A stretch of 35,832 bases of DNA from Paenibacillus sp. MSJ-34. Its GTDB lineage: Bacteria; Bacillota; Bacilli; Paenibacillales; Paenibacillaceae. The notes beneath the pieces were generated by a model. It searched no databases. It was given only the letters and a program-made list of their open reading frames with translations, and was not told where the DNA came from. The stretch spans positions 1 through 35,832 of the forward strand of contig NZ_JAHLPR010000056.1 of NCBI RefSeq assembly GCF_018918005.1. Direction: 5' to 3'. Of this stretch, positions 19,001-27,119 are shown piece by piece. The position numbers and the translations under genes are program-made. Each line of letters begins with the position of its first letter. Position 1 is the first letter of the stretch.

Positions 19001-22000
19001 TCCCGGTTGGCAATCCAATCCGGCCGGCGTGAAAGGGACGGTTGCGGAGACCGCGGATGCGGAAGGCAAGCAGACGCAAGCCTTCAAATTAGCGAAAACG
19101 GATAACAAAAACGCGGTGAAAATCGTGAAAGACGTTGCTGCGGCAAGCGGCATCGTTACGTTCGCAGCGAAAGTCAAGGCGTCGCAAACGAATGCGAACG
19201 GAGCGATCGGGTTGCAGGACAGCAAAGGGCATCCTTTATTCCAGATCGATTTCAAAAGCGGCGGCGCAACCAACATCAATTTGGGCTATCCGCTCGACTT
19301 GGGCGCTCCGTATCAGGCGGATCAATGGGTCGAACTCAAGGTCGTGATAGACACTTTTACGAACCAATTCGACACCTACGTGAACGGCGTGAAGAAAAGC
19401 TCGCGCGTATATTTCCAATATGCGGCGGCGGACGTGGCGCAAATTTTTGTCACGATCGATAAGGCCGGCATGGGCACTTTTTACTTCGACGACTTGGAAA
19501 TATCGGCGCGGCCCGTACATGTCGCCGGCGTCACGCTGAATCCCGAGACGATGACGCTGCCCGAAGGCAAAATGGCCGAGTTGACCGCAATCGTGGAGCC
19601 GGCCAATGCGCCGGTGCGGGAAGTATCCTGGCAATCGAGCGATCCGGGCGTCGCCGCAGTGGACGGGAACGGCGTCGTCATCGCATTGCAGCAGGGAACG
19701 GCTGCGATTTCCGCAACGACGAAGGAAGGTTCTTTCACGGCTTCGTCCAACGTGACTGTTACCGAGCGTGTAGCGGTGGAGGGGATTGCCGTTTCCGAGC
19801 CGCAAGCCTCGGTCATGATCGGAGCGACGAAACAGCTTGAGGCGGTCTTTACGCCCGTGAACGCCAATATTCGGGATGTGATATGGCAATCGAGCGATCC
19901 GAACGTGGCGGTTGTCGACGGGAACGGGCAAGTTACCGGCGTGAATGCCGGTACCGCAACGATTACGGTGGCGACGGCCGAGGGCGGAATCTCGGCTTCA
20001 AGCAGCATGACCGTATATGAAAGACCGATTCAGGCGGAATGGTACGTCTCGCCGACAGGGGATGACGGCCATGCGGGGACGAGTCCGGATCAGCCGTTCC
20101 GAACGCTGGAACGGGCGCGGGACGAAGTACGCAATATGAACGGGAATATGACCGGCGATATCGTGGTGTACCTTATGGGCGGAACGCATACGCTGGAGCG
20201 GACGTTCGTCTTGGACGAAAGAGATTCCGGCAGCAATGGCTTTCACGTCGTTTATACGGCGTATGCGGATAGCAGTCCTGTCGTCAGCGGCGGGAAGAAG
20301 ATCGAAGGCTGGACGCTGCACGATCCGGACAAACAAATCTACGAAGCCGATGCCGGCGCGCTTCGGACGCGGCAGTTGTACGTTAACGGGGAACGGGCCG
20401 TGAGAGCGCGCAGCGAAAGCGGGCTTCCGGACGCAACGAACGACAATACCGGACATACGACGACGATGACGGAGATCGCGAATTGGGGCAATGTGCAGGA
20501 TATCGAATTCGTATATAAGCAGTCCTGGACGCAGCCGCGCAATTTGGTGGAATCGATCCGGGTGGAGGACGGCAAGGCGCATATTGCGATGCAGCAGCCG
20601 GGCTGGGAATATAACCGCCATAAAGGATCGACATCCGCCAAAAATCCGGTATGGATCGAGAATGCGTACGAACTGCTCGACGAGCCGGGAGAATGGTATC
20701 TGGACCGAACGGCGGGCAAGATGTACTATATTCCGCGCGAAGGCGAGGATATGGCGCGGGTTCGGGCCGTGGCGGCGGATTTGGAACAACTGGTCGTCGT
20801 GGAGGGCACGCTGGATGCGCCGGCCCGCAACATTCAATTCAAGGGGATTACGTTCTCCTATGCAGGCTCGCTTCTGCCCAGCTTAAGCGCCGAAGAAGGA
20901 GGGTACGGAGGTTATCCCGATATTCAGTCGAATTTGTTGAGGCTTTGTAAAGAGGGCATGGAATTGGCCATTTGTCCGCAAGTCGTCAATCCGGGGCATG
21001 TCATCGTCAAGAAGGCCGAATCGATCGTATTCGAGCGCAACACGTTTACGAAGCTGGGCCAAGCCGGACTGGACATTATGGCCGGCAGCAGCAATATCGA
21101 CGTAATCGGCAACAAGTTCAGCGATATTTCGGGCAGCGGCATTCAAATCGGGGAAGTGGATTGGGCGGACGGCTCCTATAAGTTTGACGGCGGCCCCAAC
21201 CATTCCAACAAGCCTTACAATACCGAACATAACAATCCGGACGACGAACGCAAGATCATTAAAAATATTCGAATCAGCAACAACTATATTACGGATACGG
21301 GCGTTGAATATCCTTCGTCCGCGGGCATTTACGCAGGGTTTACGCAAAATTTGACGATCAGCCATAATGACGTCGGCAACGTTCCGTATACGGGAATCAG
21401 CGTAGGCTGGGGATGGGGACGGCAAGAACCGAGCGTCGCCAGAGAGAATTACATTTTGAACAACTATGTCCATGACGTCATGAAAACGATGAATGACGGC
21501 GGCGGCATTTATACGCTCGGTTCGCAGCCGGATTCCTTGATGAAAGGCAATTTCGTAGAAAATCCCGGCAATTCGTTCGGCGGTTTCTATCTCGACGAGT
21601 GGACGCAAGGCTATACGCTCACGGACAACGTCATGGCCGCGAACGGACAAGGAAGGAAGACGTGGCTGCTGCTGAACAAAGGCGGCTTCCATAACGTCAT
21701 TCGCAACAATTATACGGATTCGACTTTCCGGAATAATGTCAGCACGAACTATATTCATTTCGTGTACGACAATAATCAGGTCATCACGGATAACCAATGG
21801 CCGCAAGAAGCGCGCGCGATTATGGAGAACGCGGGAATTCAGCCGCCATATCGCGACATTCTCGAACGGCCGGATGCCGATAAATCGGCGTTGGAGTCGG
21901 CGGTCCGCGAGGCGGAATCGCTGCTGGAGCAGGCTGTGGAAGGAGAGGCTCCGGGCCAGTATCCGCCGGCTGCAATGGCGGCGCTGCGAACGGCGATCGG

Positions 22001-23903
22001 AGCGGCGCAGGCGATCTTGAACGACGCGAATGCGGATCAAGCGCGGGTGGATGACGCTGTCGATGCATTGCAGGATGCGGTGAAGGCGTTCAAGGCGTCG
22101 ATCGTTCGCGATCCGGATGTTCCGTACTGGATGGAAGGCAAGCTGGAAGCGCTCGATCTGTCAGATACCGGCGTAACGCTGGCTTGGTCGGGAGCGGAAG
22201 ACGAGGAAGGAATAACCGGATATGTACTGTATCAAGACGGCAAGGAAATCGCCGCCGTCACGGATCAAGTCTACGAAGTCGGCGAATTGTCGCCGAATAC
22301 GGCCTACACGTTCAAGGTGGAAGCCGGCAACGGCAAAGGACGATGGAGCGCGGACGGACCGAGCCTTACGATCAAGACGCCCGCTCCCGGCGAACATGGG
22401 GATTTGTTGCCGCCGAGCTGGCCGGAAGGCAGCGCTATGAGGGCGACGAATATAGGGCGGAACGACGTCACATTGCACTGGACTCCGGCAGAAGATAATA
22501 CCGGCGTTGCGGAGTACCGCATTACATGGAACGGCGGCCGCTCCGCCAGCGTCACCGGAACGGTGTACAGCACCGATATATCGGGCTTGTCGGCAGGGAC
22601 GCTCTACACCTTTACCGTGCAGGCCGGGGATGCCGCCGGCAATTGGAGCGCGGACGGACCGGGCGTTTCGGTAAGGACGGCATCCGGCGGTTGTACGAAT
22701 TGCGGCGGCGGCAGCACGCAACCTCCGGCGCATTCGGACAAAGGGATCGATAAGCCGGAGCAACCGGCTCCGCCGGCCGTCCCAACGGACGTCGGCGCGG
22801 ATGATTTGCGGCGAGTGCGGGAAGGCAAGGTAATCTTGGAGCTCGATGCGGGCAAGACGGAATTGACGCTCCCGTCCAATGCGGGCGAACTGTTGAAAGG
22901 ATATCCGCTGGAAGTGAAGACCGGGGGAGCCGCGATTACCGTTCCGGCAAATTTGCTGCAAGCCTTGATCAAGCAATTAGGCGATGAAAGGGCGGCGACC
23001 GGAACGATTGTGATCCGGATGGAGCAAGCGGCGGCGGAATCGTTGCCTAAGAAGCCGGGCGCCGAAGGAAACGCGGCATGGAAAGCGGGCAGCCGTGCCT
23101 TCGAAATCGAGCTGTTGTTCCGCGATCGGGACGGCAACGAAATCCGTCTGGGCGAGCTTGAGCAGCCTGTAAGGATTGCATTGTCGTACGATCCGGCCGC
23201 GATCGACGAGGAATTGATCGGCGTATATATGTACAATACAGCGTTAGACCGTTGGGAGTACATGGGCGGGGACGTCGATGCCGGGCAGCGTCGAATAACC
23301 GTTGACCTCTCGCGACTCGGGCTATTGGCGATGCTGGAATACGACGGCGCATTCCAAGATGTCGCCGAAGATCACTGGGCATACCGTGCGTTGAAAGTAT
23401 TGTCCGCGAAGGGTATCGTCCAAGGAGCGGGCGAAGGCGCGTTCCATCCGGGCGGCCGGACGACAAGAGCGGAATTCACCGCCATGCTCGTTCGAGCGCT
23501 GCAATTGAACGCGGAGGGAGACTTGGACGCATCCTTCCAGGACGTCGATGCGTCGGCATGGTATGCGGCCGATGTAGATGCGGCTTCCCGGGCGGGGCTG
23601 ATCCAAGGCGTCGCGTCGGATCGTTTCGCGCCGAACGAGCGCATCAGCCGCGAGCAGATGGCGGCGCTGCTGGTTCGAGCTTACGAGCATAAGCGCGGCA
23701 AAGTTGCGGGAGACGAAGAGCCGCTTGCCGGCTACGGCGATCAAGCGCAAGTATCCGCTTGGGCGCGGCAAGAAGTGAACCGGGCGATCGGCCTCGGCTT
23801 GATGCTCGGCAAGGGAGAAGGGATCTTCGATCCCGGCGCCGACGTTGCGCGCGCGGAAACCGCGCAAGCGGTCTATCATTTATTGAAGCGGCTCAAGCCA
23901 TAG
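16014..23903 (+). CDS. Giant SLH-anchored enzyme with duplicated right-handed beta-helix modules
   Basis: The protein has 2629 residues, with signal peptide 1-30 (cut after VMA). Module A (about 44-650) and module B (about 1341-1950) are tandem versions of one beta-helix glycosidase-like unit: each opens YVSPTG(N/D)D and a PFRTLE(K/R)ARD segment, carries RQLYVNGERAVRARSE and shares GSGIQIGEVDWADGSY and VGWGWGRQEPSVA. This resembles GH141-type (fucosidase/xylanase) proteins; the family call is tentative. Between them are a spacer domain (653-785), two concanavalin/LamG-like domains (788-975, 981-1168) and two Big2 domains (1169-1338). After B come FIVAR (1956-2033), two Fn3 domains (2035-2123, 2131-2226), a Gly/Cys linker, a beta domain (2256-2443) and three SLH repeats (2444-2629). 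It is probably cell-wall bound and cuts a plant-type polysaccharide. GAAGGAGG precedes the ATG; it is co-transcribed with the binding protein. Confidence 0.9.
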   Translation: MFRNPIVKSLNIATVFMMLFSWLPGGVMAAQEGEPASVRPRAVPTELYVSPTGNDANPGTIEQPFRTLEKARDTVRAINDEMTEDITVYLRGGTYTLEHPVEFDRRDSGQNGHRIVYSAYPGEKPVLSGGRTIGGWSLHDPAQNIYKADASGLLTRQLYVNGERAVRARSEGGLPGATNDAIGHTTTMTEIANWRNVQDIEFVYNQLWTQPRNLVDSVKVENGKAQITMQQPAWGYNRTKGATATQNPVWIENAYELLDEPGEWYLDRGEQALYYIPRSGENMDTAEVVAPVTEKLLILEGTPDEPIHDMEWKGITFAYAGWAQASLSRQEGGHGGYPDIQGNLLRLCEPGMNMYICPQVVNEGHVLVKHAEHIAFERNTFTKLGQAGLDIMAGSRNIDVTGNTFTDISGSGIQIGEVDWADGSYEYKGGPNETDKPYNTIHYNPDNESLIIKDIRVTNNYIGHIGVDYGSSVGVFAGFPQNLLIAHNEIGHVPYSGVSVGWGWGRQEPSVAQHNRIVGNYIHDVMERLVDGGAIYTLGIQPDSEIKGNYIKNTGQSYGGIYPDEWTQYYTVTDNVIQTMGEGRRWLHLHKGHNNIIRNNYADSKEIFEVGENNTIEEPTLVTDGNWPPEAVAIMEQAGIQPEYEDIIPPAADMELIGLDKVMSGPKLAFSARISQLKHVSDEDRIGFYIDGGKALANLSFTYGNEGLAARTDQYGVAYLGSPRAVGSMPELQTEEGMTITFDIPLSAAWFQGKIKVGAVKFNDDGSKTNIAEAFGNAIKIGELALRSSDDFENEKAGDIPEEWVYNKDLGQISVVETNGWDGLPTKALKTQKTKTTPSSLFITKTVAEASGFLQVSARIKADQRNAAGYLKLKDKDGKSIAELNMHLDGNIVLDHGGGRQEAVQPYETGKWYEISYVLDTTEMRYYLFVNGFLKKSGQPFREQTDHLGQIVLGTFSGTTGVFYYDDIRIYEEKSAAPEGIVYRDDFETYAPGETVPGWQSNPAGVKGTVAETADAEGKQTQAFKLAKTDNKNAVKIVKDVAAASGIVTFAAKVKASQTNANGAIGLQDSKGHPLFQIDFKSGGATNINLGYPLDLGAPYQADQWVELKVVIDTFTNQFDTYVNGVKKSSRVYFQYAAADVAQIFVTIDKAGMGTFYFDDLEISARPVHVAGVTLNPETMTLPEGKMAELTAIVEPANAPVREVSWQSSDPGVAAVDGNGVVIALQQGTAAISATTKEGSFTASSNVTVTERVAVEGIAVSEPQASVMIGATKQLEAVFTPVNANIRDVIWQSSDPNVAVVDGNGQVTGVNAGTATITVATAEGGISASSSMTVYERPIQAEWYVSPTGDDGHAGTSPDQPFRTLERARDEVRNMNGNMTGDIVVYLMGGTHTLERTFVLDERDSGSNGFHVVYTAYADSSPVVSGGKKIEGWTLHDPDKQIYEADAGALRTRQLYVNGERAVRARSESGLPDATNDNTGHTTTMTEIANWGNVQDIEFVYKQSWTQPRNLVESIRVEDGKAHIAMQQPGWEYNRHKGSTSAKNPVWIENAYELLDEPGEWYLDRTAGKMYYIPREGEDMARVRAVAADLEQLVVVEGTLDAPARNIQFKGITFSYAGSLLPSLSAEEGGYGGYPDIQSNLLRLCKEGMELAICPQVVNPGHVIVKKAESIVFERNTFTKLGQAGLDIMAGSSNIDVIGNKFSDISGSGIQIGEVDWADGSYKFDGGPNHSNKPYNTEHNNPDDERKIIKNIRISNNYITDTGVEYPSSAGIYAGFTQNLTISHNDVGNVPYTGISVGWGWGRQEPSVARENYILNNYVHDVMKTMNDGGGIYTLGSQPDSLMKGNFVENPGNSFGGFYLDEWTQGYTLTDNVMAANGQGRKTWLLLNKGGFHNVIRNNYTDSTFRNNVSTNYIHFVYDNNQVITDNQWPQEARAIMENAGIQPPYRDILERPDADKSALESAVREAESLLEQAVEGEAPGQYPPAAMAALRTAIGAAQAILNDANADQARVDDAVDALQDAVKAFKASIVRDPDVPYWMEGKLEALDLSDTGVTLAWSGAEDEEGITGYVLYQDGKEIAAVTDQVYEVGELSPNTAYTFKVEAGNGKGRWSADGPSLTIKTPAPGEHGDLLPPSWPEGSAMRATNIGRNDVTLHWTPAEDNTGVAEYRITWNGGRSASVTGTVYSTDISGLSAGTLYTFTVQAGDAAGNWSADGPGVSVRTASGGCTNCGGGSTQPPAHSDKGIDKPEQPAPPAVPTDVGADDLRRVREGKVILELDAGKTELTLPSNAGELLKGYPLEVKTGGAAITVPANLLQALIKQLGDERAATGTIVIRMEQAAAESLPKKPGAEGNAAWKAGSRAFEIELLFRDRDGNEIRLGELEQPVRIALSYDPAAIDEELIGVYMYNTALDRWEYMGGDVDAGQRRITVDLSRLGLLAMLEYDGAFQDVAEDHWAYRALKVLSAKGIVQGAGEGAFHPGGRTTRAEFTAMLVRALQLNAEGDLDASFQDVDASAWYAADVDAASRAGLIQGVASDRFAPNERISREQMAALLVRAYEHKRGKVAGDEEPLAGYGDQAQVSAWARQEVNRAIGLGLMLGKGEGIFDPGADVARAETAQAVYHLLKRLKP

Positions 23904-23917
23904 CCCGCAAGCGATGC

Positions 23918-23955
23918 AAGGCAGGGGGCCTGGGCCTCCTGCCTTGTTCTTATGT
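23918..23955 (+). terminator. Intrinsic terminator of the SLH-enzyme operon (repeated element, copy 1)
   Basis: The stem AAGGCAGG(G)GGCC/GGCC(T)CCTGCCTT has a minimal loop, followed by GTTCTTAT. The same sequence, including the flank TTGTTCTTATGTCGC, recurs at 25768-25805. Confidence 0.85.
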
Positions 23956-24967
23956 CGCAGCAACTGCGGCTGCGGATTCGAGCTCAAGGAAGTTGTCATG
24001 CGTGATTGTGATTGGCCGGCAACGAGAAATTACTATCCGGACCGTACGGGCGTTATTTTGCGTCAAAATCGGTTATTCGCTGTTTAGGCGGACATTGGTT
24101 CCTTTATCCGTTCGTCGGAGGGCTTATTTTTACGCTTTTGCCGCGAATAAAGGATCGTATGTCCGCAAACAGTCGGAAATCGGACCGTTTGTCACAATTA
24201 GCGTCTCCTGTGTCCGGAACTTGGGGAGCATGGCGGTGGAGCATCCCGTTTCAGCGGAAAATCATGCTGAATCATCATACCGCAGCGGCTGTCGACCCGT
24301 CGGACGGGCTAACGAAACGTAAACACGCTAATAGCCTGTAAATTACCTTGTTGCCGGGTGTAACGAAACTACAACACGCTAATTAGGGGTAAAAGGCGGT
24401 AAAGCCGCCGATTTCCAAGGAATAACGATACGTACTTTCATTATAATGAGAACGTCTTCATTTTGAGCCCAATAAGGATTGCCAGTTTCGTTGGCGCCAA
24501 ACTAAGAAGGATAGGTCCGCGCGATCGCCTTCGAAACAGAGGGAGGTATCCGCTTCTCTATGCGCAATTAAGCCAGTTACATCAACGGTGGCGAATGATG
24601 TAACAGATTCTTTTCGTATGCTTTGCTGCAGCAACCGATCAAAACGGGTACGAAGGGAGAACAATACGACATCATCAATACCGTTGATGACAGTAACTGC
24701 GATTTGGTAAGATAAAAGCGGAGATGAACGAAAGGGGAATTCATACTGCGATGGCATGCACGTTGTAATGGTTGATTAACGGAATAGATCGCCGGGCCGC
24801 GGTTCCAAGCATGGTCGCCGCACGGGATCGGCGTGTCGTTCGAGACCATTACGGGCGCGCAGTGGATTGGTTATATTCCGGGCGGATGCCGAATCGGCGT
24901 CCGTCTCTTGATATTCATCTCCTATAGCCACCGCTACATGCGCTCCAAACGATTGGAGGCATATCAC
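23956..24967. other. Gene-free spacer of about 1 kb with dispersed repeats and a possible gene remnant
   Basis: There are four degenerate copies of the ATAAnGGATC...TGTCCG family (about 24033-24061 and 24087-24112 on minus; 24143-24168 and 24188-24218 on plus). Two copies of TAACGAAAC...ACACGCTAAT follow (about 24310-24333 and 24360-24386). From 24458 to 24849 two overlapping minus-strand frames (SNDTPIPCGDHAWNRG... and QYEFPFRSSPLLSYQIAV...) read like pieces of one frameshifted protein, unrecognised. No ribosome site supports an intact gene. The final 100 bp is the leader of the SDR gene. Confidence 0.5.
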
Positions 24968-25747
24968 ATGAAAGAATTGCAGGGGAAAATAGCTATCGTA
25001 ACCGGAGCAAGCCGTTCCGGAGGAATTGGTACGGCGATCTGCCGTACGCTCGCCAACGCGGGCGCCGACATCTTCTTCACGCATTGGAGCCGCTATGACG
25101 AAACGGACGGAAACGGGGCGGAGAAGGAATGGGCGGCAACGCTGTGCGGGGAGTTGGGTAATATGGGGGTGCGATCGGCACATATGGAAGCGGATCTATC
25201 CGATCCCGGCACTCCGGCCCGGATTATGAATAGAGTGGAGGAGGCGCTCGGCGCCGCTTCCGTCTTAATTCATAATGCGACGCACTGTGCGGCGACGGAT
25301 TTCCGGGGATTGGACGCCTTACAGCTCGATCTTCATTATGAGGTCAACAACCGCGGGACGATCCTGCTAAGCACGGAATTCGCCAAAAGCTTCGAACGAA
25401 AGCTTGCGGGCCATCGGCAAGGGCGAATCGTCCATTTGGTCTCCAAAGGAAACGATCCGCATAATCTCGCCTATATCGCGACGAAGGGAGCGCTCATTGC
25501 GATCACAGAACCGCTCGCCGTCGCGCTTGCGCCCCTTGGAATTACCGTAAACAGCATCGATCCCGGTCCGACCGATTCCGGTTGGATGAGCGGCGAATTA
25601 AAGGCTAAACTGCTTCCCTTGTTTCCGATGGGGCGCATCGGTTTGCCGGAAGATGCGGCCAAGCTGGTCAAATTTCTGGCAAGCGACGAATCGCATTGGA
25701 TCACCGGACAGCTTATCAAATCCGAAGGCGGTTTTATGGGCAAATAA
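24968..25747 (+). CDS. Short-chain dehydrogenase/reductase (SDR), FabG-like
   Basis: This 259-residue cytosolic NAD(P)H-dependent oxidoreductase has a cofactor loop TGASRSGGIG (12-21), a variant of the TGxxxGxG motif with one extra residue. HNATHC (about 102-107) replaces NNAG. Catalytic residues are S159, Y169 and K173 (YIATK), and the post-catalytic PGPTDSGWM matches the PG motif. The C-terminus ITGQLIKSEGGFMGK fits classical SDRs. The substrate is unknown. ATG 24968 is chosen for GGAGG 8 nt upstream; a longer in-frame start at 24833 has no support. It is monocistronic, ending at a repeated terminator. The SRSGGIG loop is typical of a group of Bacillales SDRs often annotated as 3-oxoacyl-ACP reductase. 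Confidence 0.9.
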   Translation: MKELQGKIAIVTGASRSGGIGTAICRTLANAGADIFFTHWSRYDETDGNGAEKEWAATLCGELGNMGVRSAHMEADLSDPGTPARIMNRVEEALGAASVLIHNATHCAATDFRGLDALQLDLHYEVNNRGTILLSTEFAKSFERKLAGHRQGRIVHLVSKGNDPHNLAYIATKGALIAITEPLAVALAPLGITVNSIDPGPTDSGWMSGELKAKLLPLFPMGRIGLPEDAAKLVKFLASDESHWITGQLIKSEGGFMGK

Positions 25748-25767
25748 AGGCAAGTATGCAAGCATGC

Positions 25768-25805
25768 AAGGCAGGGGCCTTAGCCTCCTGTCTTGTTCTT
25801 ATGTC
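25768..25805 (+). terminator. Intrinsic terminator after the SDR gene (repeated element, copy 2)
   Basis: AAGGCAGGGG...CCTCCTGTCTT stem (about 10 bp with two wobble pairs), followed by GTTCTTATGTCGC. It is nearly the same sequence as the terminator at 23918-23955, including flanks on both sides. Confidence 0.75.
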
Positions 25806-25831
25806 GCGTCAAGCTCGGAGCCGCTTTTATG

Positions 25832-25837
25832 GTATAA
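25832..25837 (+). promoter_or_regulatory. -10 box of the Uma2-family gene
   Basis: A perfect TATAAT stands 39 nt before the start codon. A -35 box at the normal distance is weak (around TCAAGC). The assignment rests on the -10 box and position only. Confidence 0.4.
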
Positions 25838-25875
25838 TAAAAAGCAAAATAGGCTGGTTAAAGGAGGATGCAGCG

Positions 25876-26472
25876 ATGACTTCGAAACCGGACAAGTCCA
25901 AGTACGGCCTGATTCGCGAACAGCCGCTCACATACGACGATTATGCGGCGCTCGACGACGGGAACCGGTACGAATTATTGGGCGGCAAGCTTGAGTTAAT
26001 GAGCCCGGCGCCTACGATTAAACATCAAGTGATTAGCTTTGAAATGCAAAAGCGGATGGCCTCCACTTGCGAGTTGGAATACCTTATTCTTTACTCCCCT
26101 GTAGACTTGATACTGTCGGCCACCGACGTTTGTCAGCCGGATTTGGTCATGATCCATCGCACCCGGTTGGATATATTGAGCGCGCGGGGAATCGAAGGGA
26201 TACCCGATTTGGTCGTGGAGATTTTATCTCCCTCTTCGTTAAAACGCGATAAGCTTCGAAAGCTCAAGCTATATGCCGCTAGCGGCATACCGGAATATTG
26301 GATCGTGGATCCGGCCGGGGGAACGTTGGAGCAGCATATGTTGTACGAAGGCAGGTACGATTTATGCAACATCTATATCGGGGACGAATCGGTTCGTTCC
26401 GAGCGCATCGCTTGCCTCTCCTTTACGATGGAAGACATCATGAACAGCATTCCGGACTTGCCGAATAAATAA
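25876..26472 (+). CDS. Uma2-family (DUF820) PD-(D/E)xK nuclease-fold protein
   Basis: This is a 198-residue soluble protein. Family marks in order are LTYDDYAALDD, YELLGGKLELMSPAP (E33), VCQPDLVMIH (PD at 88-89), GIPDLVVEILSPSSLKRDKLRKLKLYAASGIPEYWIVDP (D111, E115, and Lys residues at 129-131). These give the acidic and lysine positions of a PD-(D/E)xK active site. Uma2 proteins are abundant in cyanobacteria and in some Bacillota; their biological role is unsettled, and nuclease activity is inferred from fold. The ATG at 25876 follows AAGGAGG by 8 nt. The gene is monocistronic with its own -10 box and terminator; I saw no toxin, restriction or transposase partner. Confidence 0.92.
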   Translation: MTSKPDKSKYGLIREQPLTYDDYAALDDGNRYELLGGKLELMSPAPTIKHQVISFEMQKRMASTCELEYLILYSPVDLILSATDVCQPDLVMIHRTRLDILSARGIEGIPDLVVEILSPSSLKRDKLRKLKLYAASGIPEYWIVDPAGGTLEQHMLYEGRYDLCNIYIGDESVRSERIACLSFTMEDIMNSIPDLPNK

Positions 26473-26499
26473 TGGAAGAACCGGAACGATTACATTGTG

Positions 26500-26524
26500 A
26501 AAGCGCCCCAAGGGCGCTTTTTAA
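26500..26524. terminator. Intrinsic terminator between convergent genes
   Basis: A 9-bp perfect stem AAAGCGCCC/GGGCGCTTT with loop CAA is followed by TT. It ends the Uma2 gene and, being symmetric, may also serve the convergent membrane-protein operon ending at 26529. Confidence 0.85.
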
Positions 26525-26528
26525 ATAG

Positions 26529-27068
26529 TCATGAGTCCTGATCGGGCGTGAACTGATATCGATACGTCTCGAATTGGGAAGAAGTATAATACGAGTCGAT
26601 TTTCTTCACTTCTCCCGGTTCGATGTACAGGTCGTCAAACATTCGTTCGTCCAATATTTGCCCTTGTTCGTCGTACGTCCGGACGGTCAGGCTTCCGTGG
26701 AAGCGGTAGGAATCGTTATAATTTCCGGCATAAATGCGAATTTCGTACAGATCGTCATCTCTGAACGAGCCGGTCGCGACGGTCAAGCGATCGATTTCAC
26801 GGACCGGTCCGTCCAATTGCTGCATTTTATATTCATAATGGCGATCGCTTTGTTCCCTCATCGCTGTGTCGATCGATTTTTCCTGGTACGTGATCACGGC
26901 AATGGGAATCGTGGTAATAATATATAAGCCGATGATCGCTCCGAATCCGCTGCGAAGCACGACGCGCCGATCGTATCCCCCGACGATGAGCGCGATCCAG
27001 GCAATCGCAATAAGCGCCAAGGTAATCAAATGCCATTTGGATAAGAACATTTCAGGATAGAACGTCAT
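26529..27068 (-). CDS. Membrane protein with extracellular beta domain, unknown function
   Basis: This is a 179-residue protein with two N-terminal membrane segments (about 11-29, LITLALIAIAWIALIVGG, and 38-60, RSGFGAIIGLYIITTIPIAVITY). A hydrophilic region of about 115 residues follows, rich in short strands (YEIRIYAGNYNDSYRFHGSLTVRTYDEQG), and may be a FxLYD-like or other small beta-sandwich outside the membrane. The function is not recognised. AAGGAGG before the ATG supports the start. It lies 51 nt downstream of the 394-aa membrane-protein gene on the same strand, so they are probably one transcript. Confidence 0.75.
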   Translation of the reverse strand: MTFYPEMFLSKWHLITLALIAIAWIALIVGGYDRRVVLRSGFGAIIGLYIITTIPIAVITYQEKSIDTAMREQSDRHYEYKMQQLDGPVREIDRLTVATGSFRDDDLYEIRIYAGNYNDSYRFHGSLTVRTYDEQGQILDERMFDDLYIEPGEVKKIDSYYTSSQFETYRYQFTPDQDS

Positions 27069-27119
27069 TGCCCGCCTCCTTCTATCGTTATGTAATCAAT
27101 GTCTTGGAACGCATCCGCA

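Noticed and set aside
19998-22976. Long minus-strand ORFs opposite the SLH enzyme (279, 385 and 271 codons)
   Set aside because: They are GC-bias shadows of the enzyme gene, without ribosome sites and with arginine-rich, low-quality composition.
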